From positions 11,961-75,960 of the forward strand of contig DAOWCY010000007.1 of NCBI GenBank assembly GCA_030639305.1: a DNA stretch of 64,000 nt, read 5' to 3'. The translations under genes and the position numbers were made by a program. This DNA comes from JAGLQA01 sp023135565 (GTDB lineage: Bacteria; Acidobacteriota; Aminicenantia; UBA2199). This document shows positions 17,041-26,179 of the stretch, one piece after another (positions within the stretch are counted from its first letter, which is position 1; each line of letters starts with the position of its first letter). The notes beneath the pieces were generated by a model. It was not told the DNA's origin. It was given only the letters and a program-made list of their open reading frames with translations, and did no database searches.

Positions 17041-17149
17041 GAAAGGGGACAGGCTAATAAAAGTCTCTACCGTTTTTCTACCAAGTCAAGCAAAACGATA
17101 GTGCCGTATCGTTTTAACCCGGGGTAAAACGCTATTGCCCTATCGTTTT

Positions 17150-17410
17150 AACCGGATTGGCCTCCGGCGGCCCCACGCGCGTGGGGTGGCGTTAAGCCGC
17201 TTCGCGGCAGGTCCCTGCCGGGGGCTAAACTTTTGAAAAAGTTTAATCAAAACTTTTTATAATTTAGAATCAAAAGCGCTCACCCGCTGCCTCTTGCGGC
17301 GAAGCCGCTCATAGGTTGGGGACGCCGTCCCCCGGCGAAGCCGCTCATCGCCTCCCCGTTGCGCACGGGGTTAGAATCAAAAGCACTCACCCGCTGCCTT
17401 GCTGCGAAAC
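17150..17410. repeat. Dispersed 3'-end repeat, copy 3 (compound)
   Basis: Contains GGCGTTAAGCCGCTTCGCGG, CCAAACTTTTGAAAAAGTTT, ATCAAAACTTTTTATAATTTA and two AGAATCAAAAGC(G/A)CTCACCCGC blocks, plus GGGGACGCCGTCCCC and CCCCGTTGCGCACGGGG palindromes. It ends at the 3' end of the penicillin-acylase-type gene. Just upstream, near 17090-17155, CGATAGTGCCGTATCGTTTTAACC and its variant ATTGCCCTATCGTTTTAACC form a second small direct repeat. Confidence 0.65.
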
Positions 17411-17413
17411 TGC

Positions 17414-19933
17414 TTATTGGCCCCCCACACCCGAAATGACTGTAGTGAACTTTGCGTTTTTTTTGACCGCTTCCAGGCTGAAAAAATCATTGTGATACTC
17501 GCCCCGGACATACAATTCAGTCTGGTCGCAGTAAAAAGGACTGGCCGGGATACCGGATGTGCCGCTGGGTATAATACTCCACGACTTGTCCCAGTCGGCT
17601 GTACTATAAACATGCCGGTGCGAGGCTCCATTAACGACTTTAAAAGGAGCGGCAAGCGAGTAAGAATAAGGACAAACCGTGTGAAAACTACCGCCCACTT
17701 CATAAGGGCCACGGTTAAAATTAAAAATTTTGTCCAACAAAGATACACTGCCAAGCGGATGCTTTATCGTAAAAGTATGCACCTTCGACCACTGCCAGCT
17801 ATCGGGGGCCGCGCCGAACTCTTCACTCAACAAAACAGCGGTCTCCCTAAAACTACCAAGCACCCAGTCAGGAAAAGTTTCCTTAACTTCAGTGTTTATA
17901 TTATCACACCAGCCGGATTCCCGGTTCCGCCACACATTGAGTATCAAATTTTGGATCAACAGCCGCTTGCCTTTGAACCGGTCGAACATTTCGTCTCCTA
18001 ACTCATCTTTAGTCAGGTTCTTTACCAATACTAAATACATTTTTTCAAAAATCAGGGCAGCGCCGCTTTCCCGGTCGAGAACCCCATCCCAGGCGGTTAA
18101 CAATTGCAGCACCCGTTTTTCGAGCAGGCTTAAATCAGCGGCCTGCTGCAAAATTTCCAGGATACCGGGCAGCAGTTTTTCCACGTGTTTGGACTTTTGG
18201 TCGGCTTGCATCTTTTTAATATCTTCTATGGAAAGAGTCTCTTTCTCTTCCAGCAGTTCACGAATGCGGTCGATGCGGTTGGGCAGCATAAACCAGCGGC
18301 TGATATAATAAGGATATTCACCGGACACGCTTCTATTATTGGCCGAAGAAACATGCCCGCTTTCAGGGTTAAAAATGTAAGGCAGATCTTCAAAAGGGAC
18401 AAGCCCGGTCCAGTCGTACTCATCGGTTTCACCGGGGACGGGGAAACCGGCACTGCCTTTCCTGATAGGAACACCGGCGCAGACCTGCAGGCCGATATTG
18501 CCGTCTACATCGGCATAGGCGGCATTCTGGCTGACCGAGATAAATGTGCTCATCGCTTCCCGGAATTCCTGCCAGTTCCCGGCCCGGTTCACTAAGTAAA
18601 GCGACCTGGCTTCATTGCTGTACTCGTTTCCCACCCAGCGCATGGAAATAACCCGGTCGGAAACATCATGAAATAAAGAAATCACCGGGCCGCGGTGGGT
18701 GAATTTTAGTTCTTTTTCTATAACTTTGCCCTCTTTGGTTTTTATCTTTTCTTTCCTGACTTCCATTTCCCGCCACTGGCTATTGAAAAAATACCGGTGC
18801 GGCTGCTCCGGGTCAACTTTCTCTACATAGAAATCCATATCGTCTACCATAACATTAGTCATACCCCAGGCGATGCGCTCGTTGTGCCCGGCAACAATAA
18901 AAGGCTGACCGGGCAGCATAACCCCGGTGACGTTTACTTTGCCTTCTACTACCTGGTGCATCTGGTACCAGATGCCGGGAGCAAACAAACCTAAATGCAT
19001 GTCGTTGGCAAAAATAGGTTTCCCGGTGACGCTCTTTTCCCCCGAAACTACCCAGTTATTGCTGCCGTCGAAAACCACGGCGCCGATTTCTTGCAGTTTT
19101 TGGGCGGCAGGTAAAAGCGCGGCGATTAAGTCCAATTCGGCCTCCGGCAACAACGCTCTTGATTTTATAAAATTACTATAATCAAAAGTTTTTGGGGGGG
19201 GCAAGGGGGGCACTTTTTCAAAAAAGCCCCCCTTGCCGCCGGAGGCAACACTATTCTTAGAAAAACCGGGAACAACAAATGTGTCATGGTTGACCATGTC
19301 CGGGAGCATCTCAACAAACTTGTCCGGGTCGATTTTTTTTTTCAGTTTGTACAACAATACTTCCATGTCCCAGGCAAAAGTCAAATCCCAGGCCATATAC
19401 CCGGCCAGGTTTAAAGAATGGTAAAGCTCCCATTTTTCGGGTTCGTATCCTAAAATAGCAAATTCCGGCGGTAGTTTGTCTTTATTTTCTTCAATAAATT
19501 GATTGACTCCGTCCACGAAAGCTTCCACGGCTGGTATTATCTCCGGGTCCATTTTTTTCAGCATTAAGTTTGATTTCTCCGACATGCGCAGGGAGCGCAT
19601 CAACAGGTCTGTTTCTACGAATTCCGCCCCGAAAATTTCGGCTAACCGGCCTGTCGTGGCCCGGCGCATCAGGTCCATTTGCCACAGGCGGTCCTGCGCC
19701 GACACATAACCTACAGCCCGGTAGAGGTCTTCTTCGTTCCGGGCGTAGATATGGGGAACAGCAAACCGGTCGCGGTAGACTGTCACTTTATCTTTCATGC
19801 CCCGCAGTTCGACTTGCCGGTTATAGTCGGGGATTGCCCTGTTTGCGATGTGGTAGCGAAAAATTAGGGCGGCAATAATAGACAATAATAATACTATAAT
19901 AAAGCCGGTCAAAATTCTTTTAAAAATTTTCAT
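17414..19933 (-). CDS. Penicillin acylase family (Ntn) hydrolase
   Basis: Exported or membrane-anchored amidohydrolase of the S45 family; members cleave acyl-amide bonds of beta-lactams, acyl-homoserine lactones or other N-acyl compounds. An N-terminal helix (residues about 8-28) is followed by an alpha-chain region (YRDRFAVPHIYA, GYVSAQDRLWQMDLMRR), a spacer, and the autocleavage site Gly290-Ser291 in DGSNNWVVSG, where Ser291 becomes the nucleophile. The GQPFIVAGHNERIAWGMTN block and a C-terminal LDKIFNFNRGPYEVGGS-type segment are typical. The length of 839 aa fits the family. AGGAG precedes ATG. The substrate cannot be inferred. Confidence 0.9.
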   Translation of the reverse strand: MKIFKRILTGFIIVLLLSIIAALIFRYHIANRAIPDYNRQVELRGMKDKVTVYRDRFAVPHIYARNEEDLYRAVGYVSAQDRLWQMDLMRRATTGRLAEIFGAEFVETDLLMRSLRMSEKSNLMLKKMDPEIIPAVEAFVDGVNQFIEENKDKLPPEFAILGYEPEKWELYHSLNLAGYMAWDLTFAWDMEVLLYKLKKKIDPDKFVEMLPDMVNHDTFVVPGFSKNSVASGGKGGFFEKVPPLPPPKTFDYSNFIKSRALLPEAELDLIAALLPAAQKLQEIGAVVFDGSNNWVVSGEKSVTGKPIFANDMHLGLFAPGIWYQMHQVVEGKVNVTGVMLPGQPFIVAGHNERIAWGMTNVMVDDMDFYVEKVDPEQPHRYFFNSQWREMEVRKEKIKTKEGKVIEKELKFTHRGPVISLFHDVSDRVISMRWVGNEYSNEARSLYLVNRAGNWQEFREAMSTFISVSQNAAYADVDGNIGLQVCAGVPIRKGSAGFPVPGETDEYDWTGLVPFEDLPYIFNPESGHVSSANNRSVSGEYPYYISRWFMLPNRIDRIRELLEEKETLSIEDIKKMQADQKSKHVEKLLPGILEILQQAADLSLLEKRVLQLLTAWDGVLDRESGAALIFEKMYLVLVKNLTKDELGDEMFDRFKGKRLLIQNLILNVWRNRESGWCDNINTEVKETFPDWVLGSFRETAVLLSEEFGAAPDSWQWSKVHTFTIKHPLGSVSLLDKIFNFNRGPYEVGGSFHTVCPYSYSLAAPFKVVNGASHRHVYSTADWDKSWSIIPSGTSGIPASPFYCDQTELYVRGEYHNDFFSLEAVKKNAKFTTVISGVGGQ

Positions 19934-20009
19934 GGTCTATCTCCTAAGAAATAAGATTTCGTGATATTCAAACAGCATAAGCTATTGTAAAGAAAAAACA
20001 ACAAAATTT

Positions 20010-20415
20010 CAAGCCCGTGGCGTCCCCAGCCGACAAGTCGTTTCGCGGCAGGGACTGCCCTCCCCACGTGGTGGGGTCGCCGAAGGCTGGAGGATGTTCC
20101 TCGTTGGAAGCAGGGTTGTTGTTCACCGGATAGACATGGTGCACAAGGCTTCGTGACTTTTTCAACCCCGCAGCGCGGGGAGCCTATGAGGGGGGCTTTT
20201 CAATTAACAAAAGTTTTGTTCAAACTTTTTTGGAGGTTCGGTATGCCGAGGCCCCCAGCTTCAATTTAATGGGGGCGTCACCCGGCAGGGACGCCCTCCC
20301 CACGTGGTGGAGTCGCCGAAGGCTGGAGGATGTTCCTCGATGGAAGCAGGGTTGCTGTTCACCGGATAGACATGGTGCCAGGCTTCGTGACTTTTTCAAT
20401 TTGTTTTTAGGATAG
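20010..20415. repeat. Direct repeat pair of about 117 nt within a composite repeat region
   Basis: Two near-identical copies, 20048-20165 and 20284-20400, share GCCCTCCCCACGTGGTGG, GTCGCCGAAGGCTGGAGG, ATGTTCCTCG, TGGAAGCAGGGTTG and TTCACCGGATAGACATGGTG. Between them lies an AAAAGTTTTGTTCAAACTTTT segment linking this region to the dispersed 3'-end family. It lies downstream of the 20516-23278 gene. No gene is supported within it. Confidence 0.75.
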
Positions 20416-20515
20416 AACGAGAAAAAAGTAAAGCACCGACCCCAAAATTCAAAATTCTATTCCGAGCTTCTTCATTCATAGGCCAATTACAACCAACTTT
20501 AGAATTCAAATATCG

Positions 20516-23278
20516 TTATTTTTTGCGGTATTTGATAAGGAGCGGACTCAAACGAAAGTTTACCGTGACCGCTTTCCCGGCCTGTACCTTTACACTCCTG
20601 CTGCTGCTTAGATAACCGCTCTTCTTTACACTGACCTTGTAACTGCCGGGCTTTAACTTCCCACTGACATAATAACCGGAACGGTTGGTGACGATACTGC
20701 GCTGCCCCGATATGGTTACATAGGCCCCGGCTATGGGCTTCCGGGTTCGGCTGCCGGTAACAAAACCTTTGAGCTGCCCTTTTAAAAGATAGGCCGTCCT
20801 GGTTCTAGAAGGCAGCGTTTTCCTGCTCGGTTTGGTGACACCGGTTACTCTCTTGCCGCTGCGTAAGGGGCTTAAAACAAAATCCCTGCGTGCCGATTGG
20901 AGAGAACTGACTTTAATTTTCTGCTTTTGCCCGCGGTACCCTTTCTTACTGACACGGACACTGTACCGGCCGGGTTTTAAATTCCTTACGGTGTAATAAC
21001 CATAGCGGTTGGTGCGCACCCTATTTTGACCTTTAATATAAACGGTGGCATAGGCAATGGGCTTTTTGCCGGTGTCGATAATGCGGCCGGTTAAGCTTCT
21101 CTGCTTGACCAGTAATCTCTGTATGTATGGGGAAGATGTAGAGGGCTTGAGCTTAAAATTGTACTTGCCTTTCTTTTTGGCTTTGACGGAAATCTTCCTG
21201 TTTATACCGGTAAACCCTGTTTTGGCAATTAATAGACGGTACTTGCCGGGTTTTATGTTTCGCAGCTTGTAAGTTCCCCCGGGCCCGGTTTTTACCGATA
21301 CGGCGCCTCCGGCTTGAAACGCAGTAACCTTCACCCCGGCCAGTGGGCGATTCTTCGCATCTGTAACTACACCCTGTAAAATCGTATCCGAGCCGCCAAA
21401 TATGACGCCGGTTTTTTTTGTTTTCCTGAGAACGCTGTCACGGGGCGTGAACTGGATTTTATTAAGAACGCTCTTTTTCGCCACTATAGTGACCCGCTGC
21501 GACTTTACTTTTTTTCCGCCTTTGAAAACTACCAATCTATGAGCGCCGGCAGGGACATTCACAAAGGTATACCGGCCTTTAGAGTCGCTGCGGGCAGCAG
21601 CAGCGCCTTCCAGCTTGACCAGGACCCGGGGCATGGGCTTCCCTTTTGCATCCCGGACTACCCCTTTCAGGGTGCCTGTGCCGCCGCCGGCCTTTTTGCC
21701 GGAAGCGACGCTGACACAGGAAGGCAGGATCCTGAGAGCAGCTCCTTTTTTTCCCTTTTGCGCGGTCCTGGGTTTTAACTCCCAATCGGCAATGGCTGTC
21801 CGTCCTTTCAGCAGGTCGATTTTGCCGTCGGCTACCTTCTTACCGTTTTTCAGGAGTACCAACCGGGACAACCTGCCGCTGGGGATGCCCTGCAGTACAT
21901 AAGAACCGGAACTGTCGGTGGTGGTGCTGACTCCCGACTCGGGGTCGGTTACGGTCACCCCTGCTGCCGGTTCGCCGTCCTCGGTCACAAAACCGCTGAT
22001 GTCTTCTGTGGTCTCTTCTTCCTGGGCTTCTTCGTATTCTTCATAACCGGATTCTTCATACTCTGAGCCGGATTCTTCATACTCTGAGCCGGTTTCTTCA
22101 TACTCCGTGCCGGTTTCTTCATAGCCGGCGCCGGTTTCGTCATATTGGGATTCTTCATCAGCGCCCCGCAGCGTAGAACGTATCTCTTTGATTTTCTGGA
22201 GTATATTTAACGATTGATCGAGTACCCTGCCGAGGGAGGAGAGCAGGTTCTTCTTTTTGCTACTTTCTTCTTCGGTATATTCGTCCCCGGTATATTCATC
22301 CCCGGTTTCATCATATGCTTCGCTGGAAGATATCTCATCCGTAACAGTTTGGATAAGATTTTCCAATTCCTGCTTGTGCTGCGCTATTTCCCGGTCTATT
22401 TGCGAGGTGTCTCCGCCCTGCTCTAAAAGCGTCACTTTGGTATTAAGCGCCTCCTGGAGGCTCTGCAGGGTCTGGGAAAGGGATTCGAGGCTTTCGGTGC
22501 CGGCTGTGCTATTATAAACAAGCTCTTCAGCCTGGCTGATCAACTGCTGCAATTCTTCATCGTTTTCCGATTCGGAATAGGCGGAAGTATCTTCGTAGGC
22601 GGCCTCATCTTCGTAAACGCCTGTGTCCTCATAAGCTGTCTCTTCTTCGCTTACCGCGGCGGTTTCCTCCACCGGGGTTTCTACCGGGGCCGATACCGCC
22701 CCATGAATCGCCGCGGCTAACTGATCCGCCGCCATAGAGAGCGCCAGACCTAAGCCGGACCGGGGGAAATCCGGGCCTGAAAAATCGATGGTTTCTAAGT
22801 GCAGAGATGGGGTTTTGCCCTTTGTGGTGCTGGCGCCGCTGGCCCGCGCCCCGCTTACGGAGAGGGATTCCACGGAAATGACTTCCGCATAGAGTTCGAC
22901 ATTAACTTCTATTTTCCTGCCTGTTTTTTCGGAAGTCAGGGCCAGTATCCCGCCCCGCACCAGGAATTTGAGCCCCTTTTGCCTGCCGATTGCGGCCAGT
23001 TCTTCGACTGTTTTATTTTTGTAATCCGCCGCGTCGATTTCGGTGTCCACGAGCCGGGGCAGGAGGTCTTTATAAGATAAAGCCAACTTTTGCTGGATGT
23101 CCCTGGCCAGTTTTTGCACCAGCGCTGCCGGGACATCTTTCCCCGTTTCGTCCTGGAAAACCAGGATTCCCACTGAAACTAATTGGGCCTGAGCCGCAGC
23201 GGTGCAGCCGAAAAAGACCCACAAAAACACAAAAACACAAACCACGAAACTATTGATTTTTGATTTCTTTTTTTTCAT
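20516..23278 (-). CDS. CsgG-like / acidic-repeat / CarboxypepD_reg surface protein
   Basis: From ATG 23278 there is a signal peptide ending in either a lipobox-like FFGC or AQA. Residues about 35-200 resemble CsgG/FlgO-type lipoprotein domains (VGILVFQDETGKDVPAALVQ; LVRGGILALTSE). Next come acidic Tyr/Glu/Ser repeats (units such as EYTGDEYTEEESS and YEETGSEYEESG). The C-terminal half holds about six carboxypeptidase-regulatory-like beta domains, each with an N-terminal LxGxVxDxxGKPxxxxxV pattern and a YxxxNLKPGxYxxxVxKxGY end. Probably an envelope scaffold or adhesin-like protein. The longer TTG start at 23314 is rejected because that TTG belongs to the -35 box. Confidence 0.7.
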   Translation of the reverse strand: MKKKKSKINSFVVCVFVFLWVFFGCTAAAQAQLVSVGILVFQDETGKDVPAALVQKLARDIQQKLALSYKDLLPRLVDTEIDAADYKNKTVEELAAIGRQKGLKFLVRGGILALTSEKTGRKIEVNVELYAEVISVESLSVSGARASGASTTKGKTPSLHLETIDFSGPDFPRSGLGLALSMAADQLAAAIHGAVSAPVETPVEETAAVSEEETAYEDTGVYEDEAAYEDTSAYSESENDEELQQLISQAEELVYNSTAGTESLESLSQTLQSLQEALNTKVTLLEQGGDTSQIDREIAQHKQELENLIQTVTDEISSSEAYDETGDEYTGDEYTEEESSKKKNLLSSLGRVLDQSLNILQKIKEIRSTLRGADEESQYDETGAGYEETGTEYEETGSEYEESGSEYEESGYEEYEEAQEEETTEDISGFVTEDGEPAAGVTVTDPESGVSTTTDSSGSYVLQGIPSGRLSRLVLLKNGKKVADGKIDLLKGRTAIADWELKPRTAQKGKKGAALRILPSCVSVASGKKAGGGTGTLKGVVRDAKGKPMPRVLVKLEGAAAARSDSKGRYTFVNVPAGAHRLVVFKGGKKVKSQRVTIVAKKSVLNKIQFTPRDSVLRKTKKTGVIFGGSDTILQGVVTDAKNRPLAGVKVTAFQAGGAVSVKTGPGGTYKLRNIKPGKYRLLIAKTGFTGINRKISVKAKKKGKYNFKLKPSTSSPYIQRLLVKQRSLTGRIIDTGKKPIAYATVYIKGQNRVRTNRYGYYTVRNLKPGRYSVRVSKKGYRGQKQKIKVSSLQSARRDFVLSPLRSGKRVTGVTKPSRKTLPSRTRTAYLLKGQLKGFVTGSRTRKPIAGAYVTISGQRSIVTNRSGYYVSGKLKPGSYKVSVKKSGYLSSSRSVKVQAGKAVTVNFRLSPLLIKYRKK
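22030..22312 (-). repeat. In-frame minisatellites encoding acidic Tyr-Glu repeats
   Basis: About 22035-22150 carries five or so units of a 21-nt repeat close to TCTTCATACTCTGAGCCGGAT (plus strand, written here one base short of its neighbour unit), encoding EESGSEY-type peptides. A second, 15-nt repeat near 22275-22312 (GGTATATTCGTCCCC type) encodes TGDEY units. Copy number probably varies between strains. Confidence 0.65.
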
Positions 23279-23285
23279 AATATTA

Positions 23286-23314
23286 ATTTTAGGAAAAAGA
23301 AAGAAAAAATTCAA
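23286..23314 (-). promoter_or_regulatory. Promoter abutting the CsgG-like gene (leaderless)
   Basis: TTGAAT (23314..23309), 17-nt spacer, TAAAAT (23291..23286), then seven nucleotides to ATG 23278. No Shine-Dalgarno sequence is present. The -35 box provides the spurious upstream TTG start. Confidence 0.6.
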
Positions 23315-23333
23315 TAGGTTTCCCCGGTTTTTT

Positions 23334-24893
23334 TTATTTTTTTATAATTTCCTCGATGTTCTTGCGGGCCAGCTTACCGGTAAGAAAATCTTTTACATCT
23401 ACGATGATTTCATACTTGCCCTTTTTTAACCCGGGAAAGGGTATGGAAATAGATATGCTGTCTTGCTTTGCCGATAGAATTTTTCCTTTATCAAAAATTT
23501 TTACTCCCTTTTTATCCTTTATGGTGATTTGGACACCCACCCGGCCTAACGATCCTTTTGCTGTTTTACCCAGCGCAAAACCGGCTATTTTTACAGACAA
23601 TTCTTTCTTTTTGAAAGTCAACTCATTTATTTTGACAGTCGGAGTTTGGGGTGCTTTGCCCCGTTTTGAGATATAATCCTTTATATAATCGGCGCGTATA
23701 TTATCATCATAAACCGCTTTAAGCTTTCTGCCGCTCACTTTTACTTTGATTTTACCGACTTTCTCCGGGTCAAGGGGCGCGTAGGTCAAAAAATAACATA
23801 TGTTTTCTTTGCCGGAAATTTCTTCCAGCGCCGCGTTGATGTCGTTGGACGGCACCATGCAGCCGCCGGTCACGCGGGATAGTTCCCTTAGATAAATCTC
23901 TATGTCTTTCGATATATTCCTGAATTTTAAATCCAGGGAGGATTCGCCCACTGTCATGCGCATAAAGACATTATGAATAGGGGCGTCTACTTTATAAAAT
24001 ATTTTGCTGATTTCCTCTATATTGTTATCGAGGTTGATGGTAAACTCTTTGTCTATTTCATTGAGGATGGTCCTGAGCACATTCCCATAGCTGATCTGTT
24101 CCCCGGCGCCGCTCTCCAATAAGTTGCCGATGAAACGGTTGAGCTGGCTCCTTATATCATTGCTCATTATTATATCGGGGATCATTTCCATTTGATAAAA
24201 ATTGATGACCCACTTTTCCATTTTTATCCCTTCTAAATGGTGGGCAAAATTGTAGTAGTTGTTAATGTCGGGCATCAAATACTGTGTTTTGTAAGCTTTC
24301 CATTCCCGTAAGTACTTCTTTAAAAATTCCTTGGTTTTCATAAACTCGGCACGCTGCAAATCCCTTTTGAACTGTCTCATGCTTACCTGGCTCTCGATTC
24401 TTTTTATGTATGATAAAAGATTGCCCCTGGCATACTTGCTTTGTTCCTGCAAGAGAGTATTGATTTTTTTAAGGGCGCCGGCTTTGCCGCCGATTTTCTC
24501 GAAAGATAAACTGCGGTTATCGGCAAAGACAAGCAGGCGGTCATTTTCTTTCAATAGGTTCGCGAATATATAGTCGAGTCCTTCAGAAATTTCCGGGCTG
24601 TAGTTATAGAGCCGGAATATTAGGACAATATACCGGGGTTCTTGCAGTGAATCCGCGGTAAGCTGCATTTTTTTTCTGACTACTTTGAAACTGGTGATTT
24701 CCTGTTTTTTTTTGTTTTCGTATAGTTTGAATTTATCGACTGTAATATTATCCACCGGCTGGTTTTTATAGAATACCCGCACCGGCACTTCCACGTTTAC
24801 CACTTTGACCTGTTCTGTGACAGGTTCCTGGCTGTAAATGCCAAAACACAGCGCCAATAACAACACGATACCGAATGATTTTATATCTCTCAT
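23334..24893 (-). CDS. VWFA-related exported protein (acidobacterial type)
   Basis: 519 residues with a signal peptide (FGIVLLLALCFGIYS). Residues about 28-75 match the N-terminal pattern of acidobacterial VWFA-related proteins (VNVEVPVRVFYKNQPV, the VDKFKLYENKKKQEI stretch), and the following region (about 85-350) is the VWA-like fold (RYIVLIFRLYNY, NDRLLVFADN), though the DxSxS metal motif is not intact (FRLYNYS). The C-terminal part (about 400-515) is beta-rich. AGGAGG precedes ATG 24893. It lies directly upstream of the CsgG-like gene and in the same direction; both are envelope proteins. Confidence 0.75.
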   Translation of the reverse strand: MRDIKSFGIVLLLALCFGIYSQEPVTEQVKVVNVEVPVRVFYKNQPVDNITVDKFKLYENKKKQEITSFKVVRKKMQLTADSLQEPRYIVLIFRLYNYSPEISEGLDYIFANLLKENDRLLVFADNRSLSFEKIGGKAGALKKINTLLQEQSKYARGNLLSYIKRIESQVSMRQFKRDLQRAEFMKTKEFLKKYLREWKAYKTQYLMPDINNYYNFAHHLEGIKMEKWVINFYQMEMIPDIIMSNDIRSQLNRFIGNLLESGAGEQISYGNVLRTILNEIDKEFTINLDNNIEEISKIFYKVDAPIHNVFMRMTVGESSLDLKFRNISKDIEIYLRELSRVTGGCMVPSNDINAALEEISGKENICYFLTYAPLDPEKVGKIKVKVSGRKLKAVYDDNIRADYIKDYISKRGKAPQTPTVKINELTFKKKELSVKIAGFALGKTAKGSLGRVGVQITIKDKKGVKIFDKGKILSAKQDSISISIPFPGLKKGKYEIIVDVKDFLTGKLARKNIEEIIKK

Positions 24894-24954
24894 ATTTCCT
24901 CCTAAAAATCGACTTTTATGCCGGTTAAAAATGACCGAAACCGGCGAATTTCTA

Positions 24955-24963
24955 ATTATACCA
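24955..24963 (-). promoter_or_regulatory. Extended -10 promoter of the VWFA-related gene
   Basis: The minus strand reads TGGTATAAT (24963..24955), an extended -10 element with no good -35 box. It diverges from the promoter at 25005-25033. Confidence 0.45.
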
Positions 24964-25004
24964 TAATCGCTATTAAAATTTCCATAAAATAATTCTTAAT
25001 CTTG

Positions 25005-25033
25005 TTGACAATGGGGATATTTTTTTTTACAAT
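25005..25033 (+). promoter_or_regulatory. Promoter of the barrel-like protein gene
   Basis: TTGACA (25005-25010), 17-nt spacer, TACAAT (25028-25033), followed by GAGGTGG and ATG 25052. Confidence 0.65.
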
Positions 25034-25051
25034 TTGCATGAGGTGGCGCAA

Positions 25052-26059
25052 ATGAAAAAAATAGTCAGAAAATCCATGATTTTGTTCCTGGTGTTTTTTA
25101 TGTTTTTGCCGTTGGATTTAATGTCCAAAACACGAAAAAAAGGGGCTGAACTGGTTGTCTATAAAACAGATGGCCGGGAAGTAAAAGGCGAACTGTTGAA
25201 TGTAAAAAGGGATTCGCTCTTATTAATGGAATCACCAACTTCAACAGGTGTTACGATAGACATTAACGAGGTGAAAAAAATAAAAATTTCCAGGAAATCG
25301 AAGTTCTGGAAAGGAGTGGGGATCGGATACGGTATCTCTGCCTTTTATTTAGGCTACGCCTCATTCGATTATTTAAAAAGTGAAGGCGGCGGAGACAACT
25401 TAATACCAGGCTTATTACTGACAACTATTTATACTGCTGTCCTGGGTACCGGGGTGGCATTAGTCACCGGGACTATCGGTTCCTTTGCCGGTGCCGGCAG
25501 GACCTTTAAAATCGCCGGTAAAAAAAAACACGAAGTAAACGATATTCTTAAAGAATTAAATTTTATGGCGCGGTTCAAGACGGCCGACTCGCCCCCGGTT
25601 CCGGAAAAAAAGATCAACGTATTCGGCAATATCGGGTTTTCTTTATTGGATTTTGACGGGATATTTTTCGATCTTGGAGTAGAAAGGGAGCTTTATAGGA
25701 ATATTTATTGGCAGTTTTTATTTGATTACTACCTGCGGCCGATTGATTGGAGGGCAGAAAATGATAATATGGCCTATGGGTTAAACTTATATATTGTGTA
25801 TAAGCTGCTAAAATTCAATAAGGTTAACTTCTTTATAAAAGGCGGCATTCACTACACCTTTGATCAGCATCGTTCGTCCTATTCAAGTAAAATTTATAAA
25901 AGGAGTAATCTTGGGATCGGTACCGGCGTCGGTATGGAGGTCTCTCTTAGTAAAAAACTGGCTCTTGTATTGGGGGTGACCGGGAAACAAGGAAAATTGG
26001 GAGAGTTGTCCCATCGGTTTAAATTTTACTGCGGCTTGAGTTTCTGCGTGCATAAGTAA
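25052..26059 (+). CDS. Exported hypothetical protein with probable outer-membrane beta-barrel
   Basis: From ATG 25052 (335 aa; an upstream TTG at 25034 lies too close to the -10 box). There is a signal peptide (KSMILFLVFFMFLPLDLM), then an Sm-like small beta domain (residues about 30-80, VVYKTDGREVKGELLNVKRD), a Gly-rich hydrophobic hairpin (about 90-140) and a C-terminal region (about 175-335) of alternating strands (NIYWQFLFDYYLRP, NMAYGLNLYIVYKLL, GIGTGVGMEVSLS) ending YCGLSFCVHK, consistent with a small barrel. No family name can be given with confidence. Confidence 0.6.
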   Translation: MKKIVRKSMILFLVFFMFLPLDLMSKTRKKGAELVVYKTDGREVKGELLNVKRDSLLLMESPTSTGVTIDINEVKKIKISRKSKFWKGVGIGYGISAFYLGYASFDYLKSEGGGDNLIPGLLLTTIYTAVLGTGVALVTGTIGSFAGAGRTFKIAGKKKHEVNDILKELNFMARFKTADSPPVPEKKINVFGNIGFSLLDFDGIFFDLGVERELYRNIYWQFLFDYYLRPIDWRAENDNMAYGLNLYIVYKLLKFNKVNFFIKGGIHYTFDQHRSSYSSKIYKRSNLGIGTGVGMEVSLSKKLALVLGVTGKQGKLGELSHRFKFYCGLSFCVHK

Positions 26060-26093
26060 GATGTAAGGCTGACATCCGAACGCTGCTTCCGGC

Positions 26094-26123
26094 TTGAAAA
26101 AAACACCGAGTTCGTGATATAAT
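26094..26123 (+). promoter_or_regulatory. Promoter of the zinc-ribbon/YugP-like operon
   Basis: TTGAAA (26094-26099), 18-nt spacer, TATAAT (26118-26123), about 57 nt before ATG 26180. Confidence 0.6.
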
Positions 26124-26179
26124 AACCGCGCAGGTAAGCAGGTAAAAGGATAGATTAGGTTTATTTTTTAGAGGTAAAT

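Noticed and set aside
23279..23314. N-terminal extension of the CsgG-like protein from TTG 23314
   Set aside because: The TTG is the -35 box of a promoter whose -10 box lies inside the supposed coding extension.
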